Part shown: piece by piece, positions 1 to 7,106 of the stretch
Layout: every line of letters begins with the position of its first letter
Numbering within the stretch: position 1 is the stretch's first letter
Origin: an uncultured Clostridia bacterium
Lineage (GTDB): Bacteria > Bacillota > Clostridia > TANB77 > RGIG9151
Length of the DNA: 25,673 bases
Reading direction: 5' to 3'
Assembly: GCA_934500865.1 (NCBI GenBank)
Contig: CAKSUD010000021.1
Location: forward strand, 1 to 25,673
Notes under the pieces: model-generated
Told to the model about the DNA's origin: nothing
Databases searched by the model: none
What the model saw: only the letters and a program-made list of their open reading frames with translations
Program-made: the position numbers and the translations under genes

Positions 1-1638
1 CTAGTTAATTTGTTCGGTGCTTGGTTCTTTGCCAATTATCTGTGTTTTAAAATACTTTCAAGGTTTTTATGGCTTGAAGACATATTCTTAGCAGGAGAGG
101 CATCGGACTATATAGCATCTGTGTTTACATATATAAATATAAAAACAATTATATACATAATTATTTACTTGGCATCTGTAATCATTGCGTATAGGATGTG
201 GGAAAAGCCTCAATTTAATCACAGATATATAAAATATATTCCTTTGGATTTATGCATTTTAGGTATTATTTGTGTTCAGATTTTTATGAATGTTAGTATA
301 AAAAAAGATAAGGAAGTTGGAGCTTGGGAAGTATGGGAGAAACCTACACTTGTTTATGATAAATTCCAAGATTCGAATAAATCTTTAGGAGTAGCGGGTT
401 TTTACCAATACACACTAAAGAACTTTTACAGAATGATTACTAAGTCGAAACTTTCTTTGACTGATGAACAGACTGTTATAGATTATTTTGAAAACAAAAA
501 TATCAAAGATAACGAAATGACAGGAATCCTAAAAGACAAAAATGTTATCTTTGTGTTAATGGAAAGTATGGATGACTGGATAATTAACGAAAAATATACA
601 CCTACAATAAAATATATGATGGATAACGGAATAAATTTTAAGAACCATTATATGCCTAATGTTGGTATGGGGTACACTTTTAATGCTGAGTTTGCAGCAA
701 ATACAGGATATTATTGCCCATCGTCTGAATCATCAGCATCTATTTTTATAAAAAATGCTTTCCCGTATTCATTAGGCAATATATTAAAAAATATGGGATA
801 TAGGACGGCTTCTTTTCATTATAACACCAAAGATTTTTATAATAGAGAAGCAATGCATAAGCGTTTTGGGTATGACAAATATGTTTCGTTTATGAAATAC
901 CTGTCGATAGAAAAATGTGTTCAAGACACTGAGGCAGTAAAGAGTGATGAACTCTACGATATGATGACCAAAACTGAAAATGGTGAAAAGTTTTTGGACT
1001 TTATTATAACTTATTCTGCCCACCTTCCATACAATATTGAAGATAATAAATTAAAAGGTGCAAAAGAGAATTACTCACAGCTAATTGACGAAAACATAAG
1101 CGAAGAATTAAATAATCTTTATTTACTTGCACATGATACAGACGAATTTTTTAAGGTTTTACTAAAAAGGCTTAAGGAAGATGGAATTTTAGAGGATACC
1201 GTAATTATAGGTTTTACAGACCACTATGCATACGGAGTGCAAGACTACGAATTGCTTAAAGAAATGACATTAAACGCGGGAAGTGAAATTTTTGAGAGAG
1301 TGCCATTCTTTATTTATTCTCCGGGATTAGAACATAAAACGGTAGAAAAAGTTACAAGTGCAATTGATATAATGCCGACTATTGCTAATCTTTTAGGTGC
1401 AGATGATAGAAGATATTATGTGGGAAATGATGCATTTGATGCGTCTTACAATGGAATTGTATATTTCCCTGATGGAAAATGGTACGATGGAAATATATTA
1501 TTTGAGCCAAACAGTGACACTACATATACGGATGAGGATAGACAATACATAATTAATACAAATAAATACATTGATGATATAAAAGGCATAAGCGATTATG
1601 TTGTATCTACAAATTATTTTGCAAGACATTCAAGGTAG
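1..1638 (+). CDS. LTA synthase-family sulfatase-fold membrane enzyme (5' end missing)
   Basis: The reading frame is open from base 1, so the N-terminus lies outside the window. Two hydrophobic stretches are visible at about residues 43-65 and 78-98 (numbering from the codon at 10). They are followed by an extracellular alkaline-phosphatase/sulfatase fold of the LtaS type. Matching catalytic elements are E185 in a VLMES motif, nucleophile candidate T223 in GYTFNAEF, H338 in SAHLPY and D404-H405 in TDHYAYG. Enzymes of this family move glycerol-phosphate from phosphatidylglycerol onto teichoic acid or membrane glycolipids. The visible part has too few membrane segments for a complete LtaS (normally five), which fits the missing 5' end. 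A strong terminator follows at once. The family is clear; the exact substrate (lipoteichoic acid or another phosphoglycerol acceptor) cannot be decided. Confidence 0.85.
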   Translation, partial: LVNLFGAWFFANYLCFKILSRFLWLEDIFLAGEASDYIASVFTYINIKTIIYIIIYLASVIIAYRMWEKPQFNHRYIKYIPLDLCILGIICVQIFMNVSIKKDKEVGAWEVWEKPTLVYDKFQDSNKSLGVAGFYQYTLKNFYRMITKSKLSLTDEQTVIDYFENKNIKDNEMTGILKDKNVIFVLMESMDDWIINEKYTPTIKYMMDNGINFKNHYMPNVGMGYTFNAEFAANTGYYCPSSESSASIFIKNAFPYSLGNILKNMGYRTASFHYNTKDFYNREAMHKRFGYDKYVSFMKYLSIEKCVQDTEAVKSDELYDMMTKTENGEKFLDFIITYSAHLPYNIEDNKLKGAKENYSQLIDENISEELNNLYLLAHDTDEFFKVLLKRLKEDGILEDTVIIGFTDHYAYGVQDYELLKEMTLNAGSEIFERVPFFIYSPGLEHKTVEKVTSAIDIMPTIANLLGADDRRYYVGNDAFDASYNGIVYFPDGKWYDGNILFEPNSDTTYTDEDRQYIINTNKYIDDIKGISDYVVSTNYFARHSR

Positions 1639-1648
1639 AACCGTAACG

Positions 1649-1693
1649 AAAAATGTCAACTATTTCATATTATGAAGTGGTTGACATTTTTTT
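1649..1693 (+). terminator. Rho-independent terminator after the LTA synthase-family gene
   Basis: A perfect 12-bp inverted repeat (1649-1660 with 1680-1691) has a loop that can pair further, and ends in a T run. The Shine-Dalgarno of the next gene starts only a few bases later. Confidence 0.8.
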
Positions 1694-1708
1694 GTGAGGT
1701 GAAGAAGT

Positions 1709-2272
1709 ATTATAATAAATATAGTTATTTTATGTGTGATTTTGAATTTAGACACTATATCTGTTGGAATGGCATATGGAATTAATAATACAAAAGTCCC
1801 GTTAATGTCAAAGATAGTTATTTTTATTTTTTCCGTAATATATACAGGTATAGCTGTAATAATAGGGGAACAGTTAGAAAAAATATTACCGGAAGTGCTT
1901 ATAAAAATAGTTGGATGTTTGATTTTAGCTTGTATTGGAATAAATATGATTTTAAAATCAAGTGAAGGTGGTAAGAAAAATGGACACGTTGAAAGTGATA
2001 TAGATAACTCTGGAGTTATAGACATAAAAGAGGCAGTTTTACTTGCCAGTACATTATCGGTTGATTCGTTTGCCACAGGTATAGCAACTGTGACGATTGA
2101 GATTGGGAGACTGATTTTTCCTGCGCTTATTGGTATATTTCAATTAACATTTTTGATATTTGGAATACAAGTAGGAAGGTATTTTAAGAAAAAAAGTAGA
2201 ATTAAGGAGAGAAATATGGCAATTATCTCCGGAGTTATACTTATTGTATTTTCTTTTGCTAAGTTGCTTTAA
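1709..2272 (+). CDS. ytaF: YtaF/MntP-like sporulation membrane protein, probable AUU start
   Basis: This is a polytopic membrane protein built from two repeats, each with an LD-x3-(V/G)G or LS-VDSFATGI signature typical of the MntP/YtaF family. The acidic linker between the repeats matches that of Bacillus YtaF as I remember it, which favours YtaF (sporulation membrane protein) over the Mn exporter MntP. The linker at 1997-2032 encodes an EF-hand-like loop, D-x-D-x-S-G-x-I-D-x-x-E. The first ATG/GTG/TTG in frame is GTG 1736, but it has no ribosome site and would cut into the first membrane helix. A GAGGTG at 1696-1701 lies seven bases before ATT 1709. Starting there adds nine mostly hydrophobic residues and restores the expected N-terminal length. 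The only stop upstream in frame is TGA 1700-1702. I therefore place the start at 1709, with GTG 1736 as the conventional alternative. Confidence 0.75.
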   Translation: MIINIVILCVILNLDTISVGMAYGINNTKVPLMSKIVIFIFSVIYTGIAVIIGEQLEKILPEVLIKIVGCLILACIGINMILKSSEGGKKNGHVESDIDNSGVIDIKEAVLLASTLSVDSFATGIATVTIEIGRLIFPALIGIFQLTFLIFGIQVGRYFKKKSRIKERNMAIISGVILIVFSFAKLL

Positions 2273-2276
2273 TTAG

Positions 2277-2306
2277 TTGACAAAAAAATAGAACATTATG
2301 TATAAT
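2277..2306 (+). promoter_or_regulatory. Sigma-A-type promoter of the hexokinase gene
   Basis: A perfect -35 TTGACA (2277-2282) and a perfect -10 TATAAT (2301-2306) are 18 bases apart. The promoter begins five bases after the ytaF stop and gives the hexokinase gene its own strong transcription start. Confidence 0.8.
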
Positions 2307-2361
2307 AGCATGGTAGATTAATTTTTCATAAACTAAAGTATTTTTTTAGGAGGAAGTAACT

Positions 2362-3552
2362 ATGAGCAGACTGGTATGCAACATCCGAGACATCGCGAAC
2401 GATTTCCTGAACCCGTATAGTGAGAACCGCGAGGCACTTATCAAGAGTTTCGAGGACGACATGCGGGAAAAGAACAGCCTGAAGATGCTGAACACCTACG
2501 TCTTCTGCAAGAAGGTTTTCAAGGAAGGCGAGTATTTAGCACTTGACATCGGAGGAACGAACGTGAGAGTTTCGTTGTACGAGGTTGATTCCAAGGTGAC
2601 TCAGAAGGCCACGAGGAAGTTTGCTTTACGTGGTGACGGTTTTGACTATACCACGAGTGAGTATTCTCTTCGTGACGTTTTCGAAATGGTGGCTGATAGA
2701 ATTGAGGAGATTGTTGAACCCGGCAAAAAGTACTTGCTCGGTCATACATTTTCCTTTGCAATCGACTCTAAGTCGAAGAATTCTGCAAAGACACTGGTTT
2801 TCAGTAAAGGATTTGCTTGGCATGACGCAATTGGTGTTGATGTCAACGAATGCTTAAAGAGTGTACTTGATGAGCGAGGTCTAAACGTTGAGCCGGCGGC
2901 AATCTTAAATGATACCACGGCGACTCTCCTTGCTGGGTTTACGAAGGACATAAACACAAATATAGCTTGTATTCTTGGTACGGGCCATAATATGTGTTTC
3001 ATAAACTCTAACGGTGAGGCGATCAACACGGAAAGCGGAGGATTTAACAGTCCTGAAATCCCACTTACCGAGTATGATGAGGAATTCTTAAACGAGATTC
3101 CTAAGGAAAGAAGCTGTTTGCTCGAAGCTCTTGTGGGCGGAAAGAACATAGCAAAACTGGCTCGAGTAGTCATTGATTCGTTGGTTGAAAAAGGATGTGT
3201 CAAGCAATTTGACCAGATAACGCCTGAGATGATGTCTGCATCGATTGTAGGCGATCTTGATACCCTCGATATGTGGCAGAACTGCGCATTACGAGAAGTA
3301 TCTAAGATTATCTATTGTAGGGCGGCGCACTTAATTGCGTGTGAGCTTGTGGCAGTGTTTAGGTATCTCGGTGTTTCCGAAGGCAGTTATGCAGTAGCAT
3401 TTGACGGCTCTGTATATGAAAAAGTGCCGTACTTTAGAGAGTGCTTAACGAAGGAACTTGGAAAGCTTTCCGGTGACATTCGGATTTCGCATATGCTCGT
3501 AAAAGACGGTTCTAGTGTAGGAGCTGTAATTGCTTGCGCAATTGAGTCGTAA
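2362..3552 (+). CDS. Eukaryotic-type hexokinase
   Basis: This predicted cytoplasmic sugar kinase phosphorylates glucose or a related hexose with ATP. At 396 residues it follows the eukaryotic hexokinase family (Hexokinase_1/2) and not the bacterial ROK or Glk families. It shows DIGGTN at 62-67 (phosphate 1), TFSFAID near 129-135, K149 in FSKGF, NDTTATL with catalytic D184, GTGHN at 206-210, E224, RAAHLIAC, FDGSVYEKVPYF and a C-terminal DGSSVGAV nucleotide loop. Each has an obvious counterpart, in the same order, in yeast hexokinase 2. AGGAGG precedes ATG 2362 by seven bases. The gene stands alone between its own promoter and terminator. Its base use is unlike its neighbours: the first 200 bases are near 50% GC with codons such as CTG, AAC, CGC and CCG, against about 30% on either side. 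That is compatible with horizontal transfer. Physiological substrate unknown. Confidence 0.85.
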   Translation: MSRLVCNIRDIANDFLNPYSENREALIKSFEDDMREKNSLKMLNTYVFCKKVFKEGEYLALDIGGTNVRVSLYEVDSKVTQKATRKFALRGDGFDYTTSEYSLRDVFEMVADRIEEIVEPGKKYLLGHTFSFAIDSKSKNSAKTLVFSKGFAWHDAIGVDVNECLKSVLDERGLNVEPAAILNDTTATLLAGFTKDINTNIACILGTGHNMCFINSNGEAINTESGGFNSPEIPLTEYDEEFLNEIPKERSCLLEALVGGKNIAKLARVVIDSLVEKGCVKQFDQITPEMMSASIVGDLDTLDMWQNCALREVSKIIYCRAAHLIACELVAVFRYLGVSEGSYAVAFDGSVYEKVPYFRECLTKELGKLSGDIRISHMLVKDGSSVGAVIACAIES

Positions 3553-3560
3553 GTAAAACG

Positions 3561-3596
3561 AAATAGGTTGCTAAAATTTTTAGCAACCTATTTTTT
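3561..3596 (+). terminator. Terminator after the hexokinase gene
   Basis: A 13-bp stem (3561-3573 with its complement ending at 3592) is followed by a T-rich tail. Confidence 0.85.
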
Positions 3597-3613
3597 GTTC
3601 CTACATTTTTTCC

Positions 3614-3642
3614 TTGACATTCTAGTAAATTTATGGTAACTT
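3614..3642 (+). promoter_or_regulatory. Promoter of the proS T-box leader
   Basis: TTGACA at 3614-3619 and TAACTT at 3637-3642 are 17 bases apart. The -10 is weak, but the position is right for a transcript starting near 3649 and carrying the whole T-box leader. Confidence 0.5.
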
Positions 3643-3649
3643 AGAGAAG

Positions 3650-3910
3650 TAATAAGTAAAAGCTGTGAAGAGGAATAGTAAATGCTATGTAATGTTTAGA
3701 GAGAAGTTGGATGGTGAAAAACTTTGATTAGTAGCGTTGAACCAGCCTTGGAGTTGCGGACTGAAAAAATTAAGTCTAGCCGGGTTCTACCGTTATATAG
3801 ATATAGTATGTATGTACTAAATGAGAGCAGAAATTATTTTCTGAAATTAGGTGGTAACACGGATTTATTCGCCCTAAGTTGATTTATTCAACTTAGGGTT
3901 TTGTTTTTTT
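3650..3910 (+). promoter_or_regulatory. T-box riboswitch, proline specifier CCA
   Basis: This leader senses uncharged tRNA-Pro and controls read-through into proS. Visible parts include a stem I region with the distal motif GGTGAAAA near 3713, and the specifier region GAA-CCA-GCCTTGGAG with CCA at 3742-3744, a proline codon matching anticodon UGG. The T-box core AGGTGGTAACACGG is at 3849-3862. Its bulge TGGT (3852-3855) can pair with the NCCA end of tRNA-Pro carrying discriminator A. The terminator hairpin follows at 3871-3899 with a T-rich tail to 3910. The gene downstream being prolyl-tRNA synthetase independently confirms the specifier reading. Confidence 0.92.
3871..3910 (+). terminator. 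T-box attenuator terminator of proS
   Basis: A 12-bp stem (3871-3882 with 3888-3899) is followed by a T-rich tail. It is the alternative to the antiterminator that forms when uncharged tRNA-Pro binds the leader. Confidence 0.85.
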
Positions 3911-3928
3911 AAGAAAGGAGAAATGAGT

Positions 3929-5353
3929 ATGAAAAACAAAGCAATTACAAGTAGAGATGTAGACTTTGCACAATGGTACACAGATGTAGTACGTGCTGCA
4001 CGACTTGCAGCATATTCAAATGTTAAAGGTTGTATGGTAATAGAGCCTAATGGATATGCAATTTGGGAAAAAATTCAGTCTGTAATGGACGGAATGTTTA
4101 AGGCAACAGGACACCAAAATATATATATGCCTGTACTAATTCCTGAGAATTTAATGAAAAAAGAAGGAGAGCTAATTGAGGGGTTTGCTCCGGAAGTAGC
4201 TTGGGTTACACAAGGTGGACAAAACGAATTAGATGAGAGAATGTGCATTCGCCCTACATCTGAGACTTTGTTTAGTGACTATTACAGTAACATAATTAAT
4301 TCATATAGAGATTTGCCTAAAAAATATAATCAATGGTGTAATGTAATGAGATGGGAAAAAGAAACAAGACCTTTCTTACGTAGCAGAGAGTTTTTATGGC
4401 AAGAAGGACATACAATCCATGAAACAGCAGAAGAAGCTGAGAAAGAAACACGTGATATGTTAAATGTTTATAAGAAATTTTTTGAAGAATATTTGGCAAT
4501 TCCTGTTGTAACCGGAAAGAAAACTGAAAAAGAAAAATTTGCAGGGGCAGAATATTCTCTAACAATAGAAGCATTAATGTATAATGGTGTATCTTTGCAA
4601 TCAGGTACAAGCCATTACTTTGGTCAAAAGTTTTCTAAAGCATATGACATAACATTCTCAAACAGAAACAATGAACTAGAATATGTATATCAAACTTCTT
4701 GGGGAACAACAACAAGAATGATAGGTGCATTAATAATGGTTCATAGTGATGATAATGGACTAGTTTTACCGCCAAACATCGCTCCACGTCAAGTAGCAAT
4801 TATTCCTATTGGTGTAAGTGATAGAGTAAATGATAAGGCGTATGAAATTTGCGATAAGCTTACTAAAGCAGGAATAGTTGCATATGTAGATAGTACAGAA
4901 AGATCTCCTGGATTTAAATTTGCTGAAGCTGAAGTAAACGGAATTCCTGTAAGAATTGAGGTCGGCGAAAGAGATTTAAATGAAAATAAGATAACATTTG
5001 CAAGACGTGATACAAGAGAAAAGCTTACTGAGTCTTTAGATATTGATGTTGTGGAGTATGTAAAGAATTTAATGACTACAATTCAAAAAGATATGTTTGA
5101 GCGTGCATTAAAGAGAAGAGATGAGCTTACATACGAATGTCACGATATTGAAGAAGTTAAGAAGATTATGGATACAAAGCCTGGATTTATTAAGGCGATG
5201 TGGTGTGGTGACGAAGCTTGTGAGCTTAAGTTTAAAGAAATAAAAGGAATAAAATCAAGATGTATTTTGGAAGGTCACAAACATATAGATGATAAATGTA
5301 TTATATGCGGAAAACCAGCTAAAGAATTAGTGCTTTGGGGCATCCAATATTAA
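3929..5353 (+). CDS. proS: Prolyl-tRNA synthetase, short eukaryote/archaea-type
   Basis: This enzyme charges tRNA-Pro with proline. At about 474 residues, and without the large editing insertion of the ~570-residue bacterial type, it belongs to the eukaryote/archaea-like ProS class common in Clostridia. Class II motif 2 is seen as RWEKETRPFLRSREFLWQEGHT-like sequence near residues 145-166, and motif 3 as TTTRMIGALIMVHSDD-like sequence. An anticodon-binding domain follows. The C-terminal extension has paired cysteines (WCGDEAC and CIICGK), as in the zinc-bearing tail, and a terminal tyrosine. An ATG at 3923 is only two bases after AGGAG. ATG 3929, eight bases after it, is the better start, giving MKNKAITSRDVDF. 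It is controlled by the T-box upstream, and a hairpin shared with spoIIID follows. Confidence 0.95.
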   Translation: MKNKAITSRDVDFAQWYTDVVRAARLAAYSNVKGCMVIEPNGYAIWEKIQSVMDGMFKATGHQNIYMPVLIPENLMKKEGELIEGFAPEVAWVTQGGQNELDERMCIRPTSETLFSDYYSNIINSYRDLPKKYNQWCNVMRWEKETRPFLRSREFLWQEGHTIHETAEEAEKETRDMLNVYKKFFEEYLAIPVVTGKKTEKEKFAGAEYSLTIEALMYNGVSLQSGTSHYFGQKFSKAYDITFSNRNNELEYVYQTSWGTTTRMIGALIMVHSDDNGLVLPPNIAPRQVAIIPIGVSDRVNDKAYEICDKLTKAGIVAYVDSTERSPGFKFAEAEVNGIPVRIEVGERDLNENKITFARRDTREKLTESLDIDVVEYVKNLMTTIQKDMFERALKRRDELTYECHDIEEVKKIMDTKPGFIKAMWCGDEACELKFKEIKGIKSRCILEGHKHIDDKCIICGKPAKELVLWGIQY

Positions 5354-5375
5354 TTAGAATTTATAAACATAAACT
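5345..5375 (+). promoter_or_regulatory. Possible sigma-E-type promoter of spoIIID
   Basis: CAATATT at 5345-5351 and CATAAACT at 5368-5375 resemble the -35 and -10 of Bacillus sigma-E promoters. The 16-base spacing is one or two longer than usual. In Bacillus spoIIID is transcribed by sigma-E in the mother cell, so the context supports the match. The -35 overlaps the end of proS. The match is short and could be chance. Confidence 0.35.
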
Positions 5376-5378
5376 AAC

Positions 5379-5425
5379 CCCTATATGAATACAAATGTAG
5401 CAAAACGTGTTCATATGGGGGTTTT
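5379..5425 (+). terminator. Hairpin between proS and spoIIID that buries the spoIIID ribosome site
   Basis: A stem of about 15 pairs (CCCC near 5379 through GAATAC, against GTGTTCATATGGGGG ending at 5421) contains two G-U pairs and is followed by TTTT. It can terminate proS transcripts. The GGGGG at 5417-5421, the only Shine-Dalgarno candidate for spoIIID (ATG 5429), is the 3' arm of the stem. Confidence 0.65.
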
Positions 5426-5428
5426 GCT

Positions 5429-5683
5429 ATGAAGGGATATATAGAGGAAAGAACGGTTGAAATAGCTCAATACATAATTGAAAATAAGGTGACAGTAAGG
5501 GCTGCTGCAAAAAAGTTTGGAATTAGTAAGAGTACTGTGCATAAGGACGTAACGGAACGCCTTAAGAAGATTAATCCGGTACTGGCAGAAGAGACGAAAA
5601 AGGTGCTAGATGAAAATAAGGCTGAGCGACATATACGAGGAGGAGAAGCCACAAGACAGAAATATAAACACGAGAGTGAATAA
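5429..5683 (+). CDS. spoIIID: Sporulation transcriptional regulator SpoIIID
   Basis: This is a small DNA-binding protein that acts in the mother cell during sporulation, between the sigma-E and sigma-K programmes. All 84 residues match the family. The helix-turn-helix lies at about residues 22-44 (VRAAAKKFGISKSTVHKDVTERL), and the C-terminal basic region reads AERHIRGGEATRQKYK. It is monocistronic, with rnpB about 90 bases on. Its ribosome site sits inside the hairpin described just upstream, so read-through transcripts from proS may be poorly translated. A sigma-E-like promoter can be proposed at the end of proS. Confidence 0.96.
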   Translation: MKGYIEERTVEIAQYIIENKVTVRAAAKKFGISKSTVHKDVTERLKKINPVLAEETKKVLDENKAERHIRGGEATRQKYKHESE

Positions 5684-5734
5684 AGAAGTAAAAAAGAATC
5701 TGCATAAAAATAATAAAATGTATAAAAATATGTA

Positions 5735-5763
5735 TTGACTTTTATAAAAATATATATTACAAT
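5735..5763 (+). promoter_or_regulatory. Promoter of rnpB
   Basis: TTGACT (5735-5740) and TACAAT (5758-5763) are exactly 17 bases apart and end eight bases before the RNase P RNA. Confidence 0.75.
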
Positions 5764-5770
5764 ACAAAAA

Positions 5771-6096
5771 GAGTTAATCAGATTATCGCGGATGCGTAAG
5801 CATATGAGGAAAGTCCGGGCTCCATAGGACAGGGTGCCGGGTAACTCCCGGTGGAGGCGACTCTAAGGAAAGTGCAACAGAAATAGACATCCACGGAAGT
5901 GGTTAAGGTGGAAAGGCGAGGTAAGAGCTCACCAGCGGTATGGTAACATATCGGCTATGTAAACCCCATCTGGAGCAACACCGTTTGAAGGTTAAGGTGG
6001 TCCGCCGTCTTCTACAAGGTGGCTTGAGCGGTATAGAGATATATCGCCTAGATAAATGATAATCAGATACAGAACCCGGCTTACAGATTAATCTCT
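5771..6096 (+). ncRNA. rnpB: RNase P RNA, bacterial type A
   Basis: This is the catalytic RNA that trims the 5' leaders of pre-tRNAs. Diagnostic conserved blocks are GAGGAAAGTCCGGGCTC near 5804-5820 (P4 5' strand and flank), GGAAAGTGCAACAGAAA, GTAAACCCCATCTGGAGCAA and ACAGAACCCGGCTTACAGA near the 3' end. The ends pair as P1 (GAGTTAATC with GATTAATCTC, one bulge), which sets the limits used here. At about 325 nt it is compact for type A. A tRNA-Leu gene starts about 15 bases downstream with no terminator between, so the two are probably co-transcribed and the tRNA may be a substrate cut from the same transcript. Confidence 0.95.
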
Positions 6097-6110
6097 AATT
6101 TATATTTTAT

Positions 6111-6194
6111 GCGGATGTGGCGGAATTGGCAGACGCACTAGACTTAGGATCTAGCGCCAAAAGCGTGCAGGTTCAACTCCTGTCATCCGCACCA
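6111..6194 (+). tRNA. tRNA-Leu (anticodon UAG)
   Basis: A complete cloverleaf with encoded CCA. The acceptor GCGGATG pairs with CATCCGC. The anticodon stem is CTAGA/TCTAG with loop CTTAGGA, giving anticodon TAG. The long variable arm expected of tRNA-Leu is present (GCGCCAAAAGCGT). It is probably in one transcript with rnpB. Confidence 0.96.
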
Positions 6195-6197
6195 CGA

Positions 6198-6228
6198 AAA
6201 AGACAAATCTTTAAGATTTGTCTTTTTT
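6198..6228 (+). terminator. Terminator between tRNA-Leu and the convergent mtnN
   Basis: A perfect 12-bp stem (AAAGACAAATCT with AGATTTGTCTTT) has a three-base loop. An A run precedes it and a T run follows, so it can work in both directions: for rnpB/tRNA on this strand and mtnN on the other. Confidence 0.85.
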
Positions 6229-6238
6229 ACTTTTAAAT

Positions 6239-6952
6239 TTATTCATACATCTCAATGCTTTTTAGTACGACATTTGCAAGTACAACAGACGCGTTTTGCT
6301 CAAAAGAATTATATTCTTCGTTAGGCTTTCCGTCCGCTAAGTCCGAAATTATTCGAACAATCATAAAAGGAACGTTGTTAGCCGAGGACGCTTGTGCAAT
6401 TGCTGCGCCTTCCATTTCTGCTGCAGTAGCGTTAAATTGGGTAGCTAGATATTTGCGAGTTTTAGCATCACTTATAAACTTATCACCTGAGGCGATTATG
6501 CCGTTTTTTACTTGTGAAGCATTTACTATTGAAACTGCACTTTTATAAAATAGTTTTTGTAATGTATCATCAGCATGAAATAAAGTCGGTTTGTCGCCAT
6601 CTTTACCGGTGCACATATAACCTGGTGCATAGCCGAAAGCTGTGACATCAAAATCATGTTGTAATGCCTCCGTACATAATACAATATCTCCGATAGATAA
6701 ATTGTTTGAAACACCACCTGCAATTCCTGTGTTTATAATTGCACATACATCAAAGAAATCAATCATAGCTTGTACGCATAATGCAGCTCTAACTTTTCCG
6801 ATTCCACATTTTGCAATTACGACAGGTTTGCCGTTTATTTTGCCAGAATAATATATAGATTCTCCAGTTGTGCGGACAATTTCTTCTTTAAGCGACTTCT
6901 TTAATAACTCTATTTCAACGTCCATTGCCCCGATAATTCCTAATGGTTTCAT
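6239..6952 (-). CDS. mtnN: 5'-methylthioadenosine/S-adenosylhomocysteine nucleosidase
   Basis: It splits adenine from methylthioadenosine and S-adenosylhomocysteine, feeding methionine salvage, the activated-methyl cycle and autoinducer-2 formation. The 237-residue length is normal. Conserved features are IGAMDVEI with E13, NTGIAGGV at 74-81, AEMEGAAIAQ with E181, and the catalytic aspartate D204 in RIISDLAD. They correspond to Glu12, Glu174 and Asp197 of the E. coli enzyme. A GGAGGAG lies just before ATG 6952. The gene stands alone, reading against the rnpB/tRNA unit. Confidence 0.95.
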   Translation of the reverse strand: MKPLGIIGAMDVEIELLKKSLKEEIVRTTGESIYYSGKINGKPVVIAKCGIGKVRAALCVQAMIDFFDVCAIINTGIAGGVSNNLSIGDIVLCTEALQHDFDVTAFGYAPGYMCTGKDGDKPTLFHADDTLQKLFYKSAVSIVNASQVKNGIIASGDKFISDAKTRKYLATQFNATAAEMEGAAIAQASSANNVPFMIVRIISDLADGKPNEEYNSFEQNASVVLANVVLKSIEMYE

Positions 6953-6980
6953 TTTTTCTCCTCCAATCTAATTCTCGATA

Positions 6981-7009
6981 AGAATACTATATTTTACCGC
7001 TAATTGCAA
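6981..7009 (-). promoter_or_regulatory. Promoter of mtnN
   Basis: Read on the minus strand, TTGCAA (7009-7004) and TATTCT (6986-6981) are 17 bases apart, about 28 bases before the mtnN start codon. Confidence 0.6.
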
Positions 7010-7045
7010 CGAATGAGAAAGATTTTAATAATATATTTTTTTGTG

Positions 7046-7074
7046 TTGCTAAAAGGAAATAAATTAGATAGAAT
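7046..7074 (+). promoter_or_regulatory. Promoter of the 518-aa protein / DNA repair unit
   Basis: TTGCTA (7046-7051) and TAGAAT (7069-7074) have 17-base spacing. AGGAGG follows before ATG 7107. The promoter is divergent from that of mtnN. Confidence 0.6.
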
Positions 7075-7106
7075 ACTTATGTACAATAAAAAATAGGAGG
7101 CAGGGT

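Noticed and set aside
1660..2076. 138-aa minus-strand frame opposite the YtaF-like gene
   Set aside because: It is a shadow of the membrane protein on the plus strand, with no ribosome site; the plus-strand protein has family motifs throughout.
2742..3203. 153-aa minus-strand frame opposite the hexokinase
   Set aside because: It is antisense to a well-conserved region of hexokinase; higher GC makes chance frames longer here.
3923..3928. ATG 3923 as the proS start
   Set aside because: Only two bases separate it from AGGAG; ATG 3929 has proper spacing and a typical N-terminus.
5684..5734. A terminator directly after spoIIID
   Set aside because: The sequence is A/T-rich but has no stable inverted repeat followed by a T run; the rnpB promoter follows.
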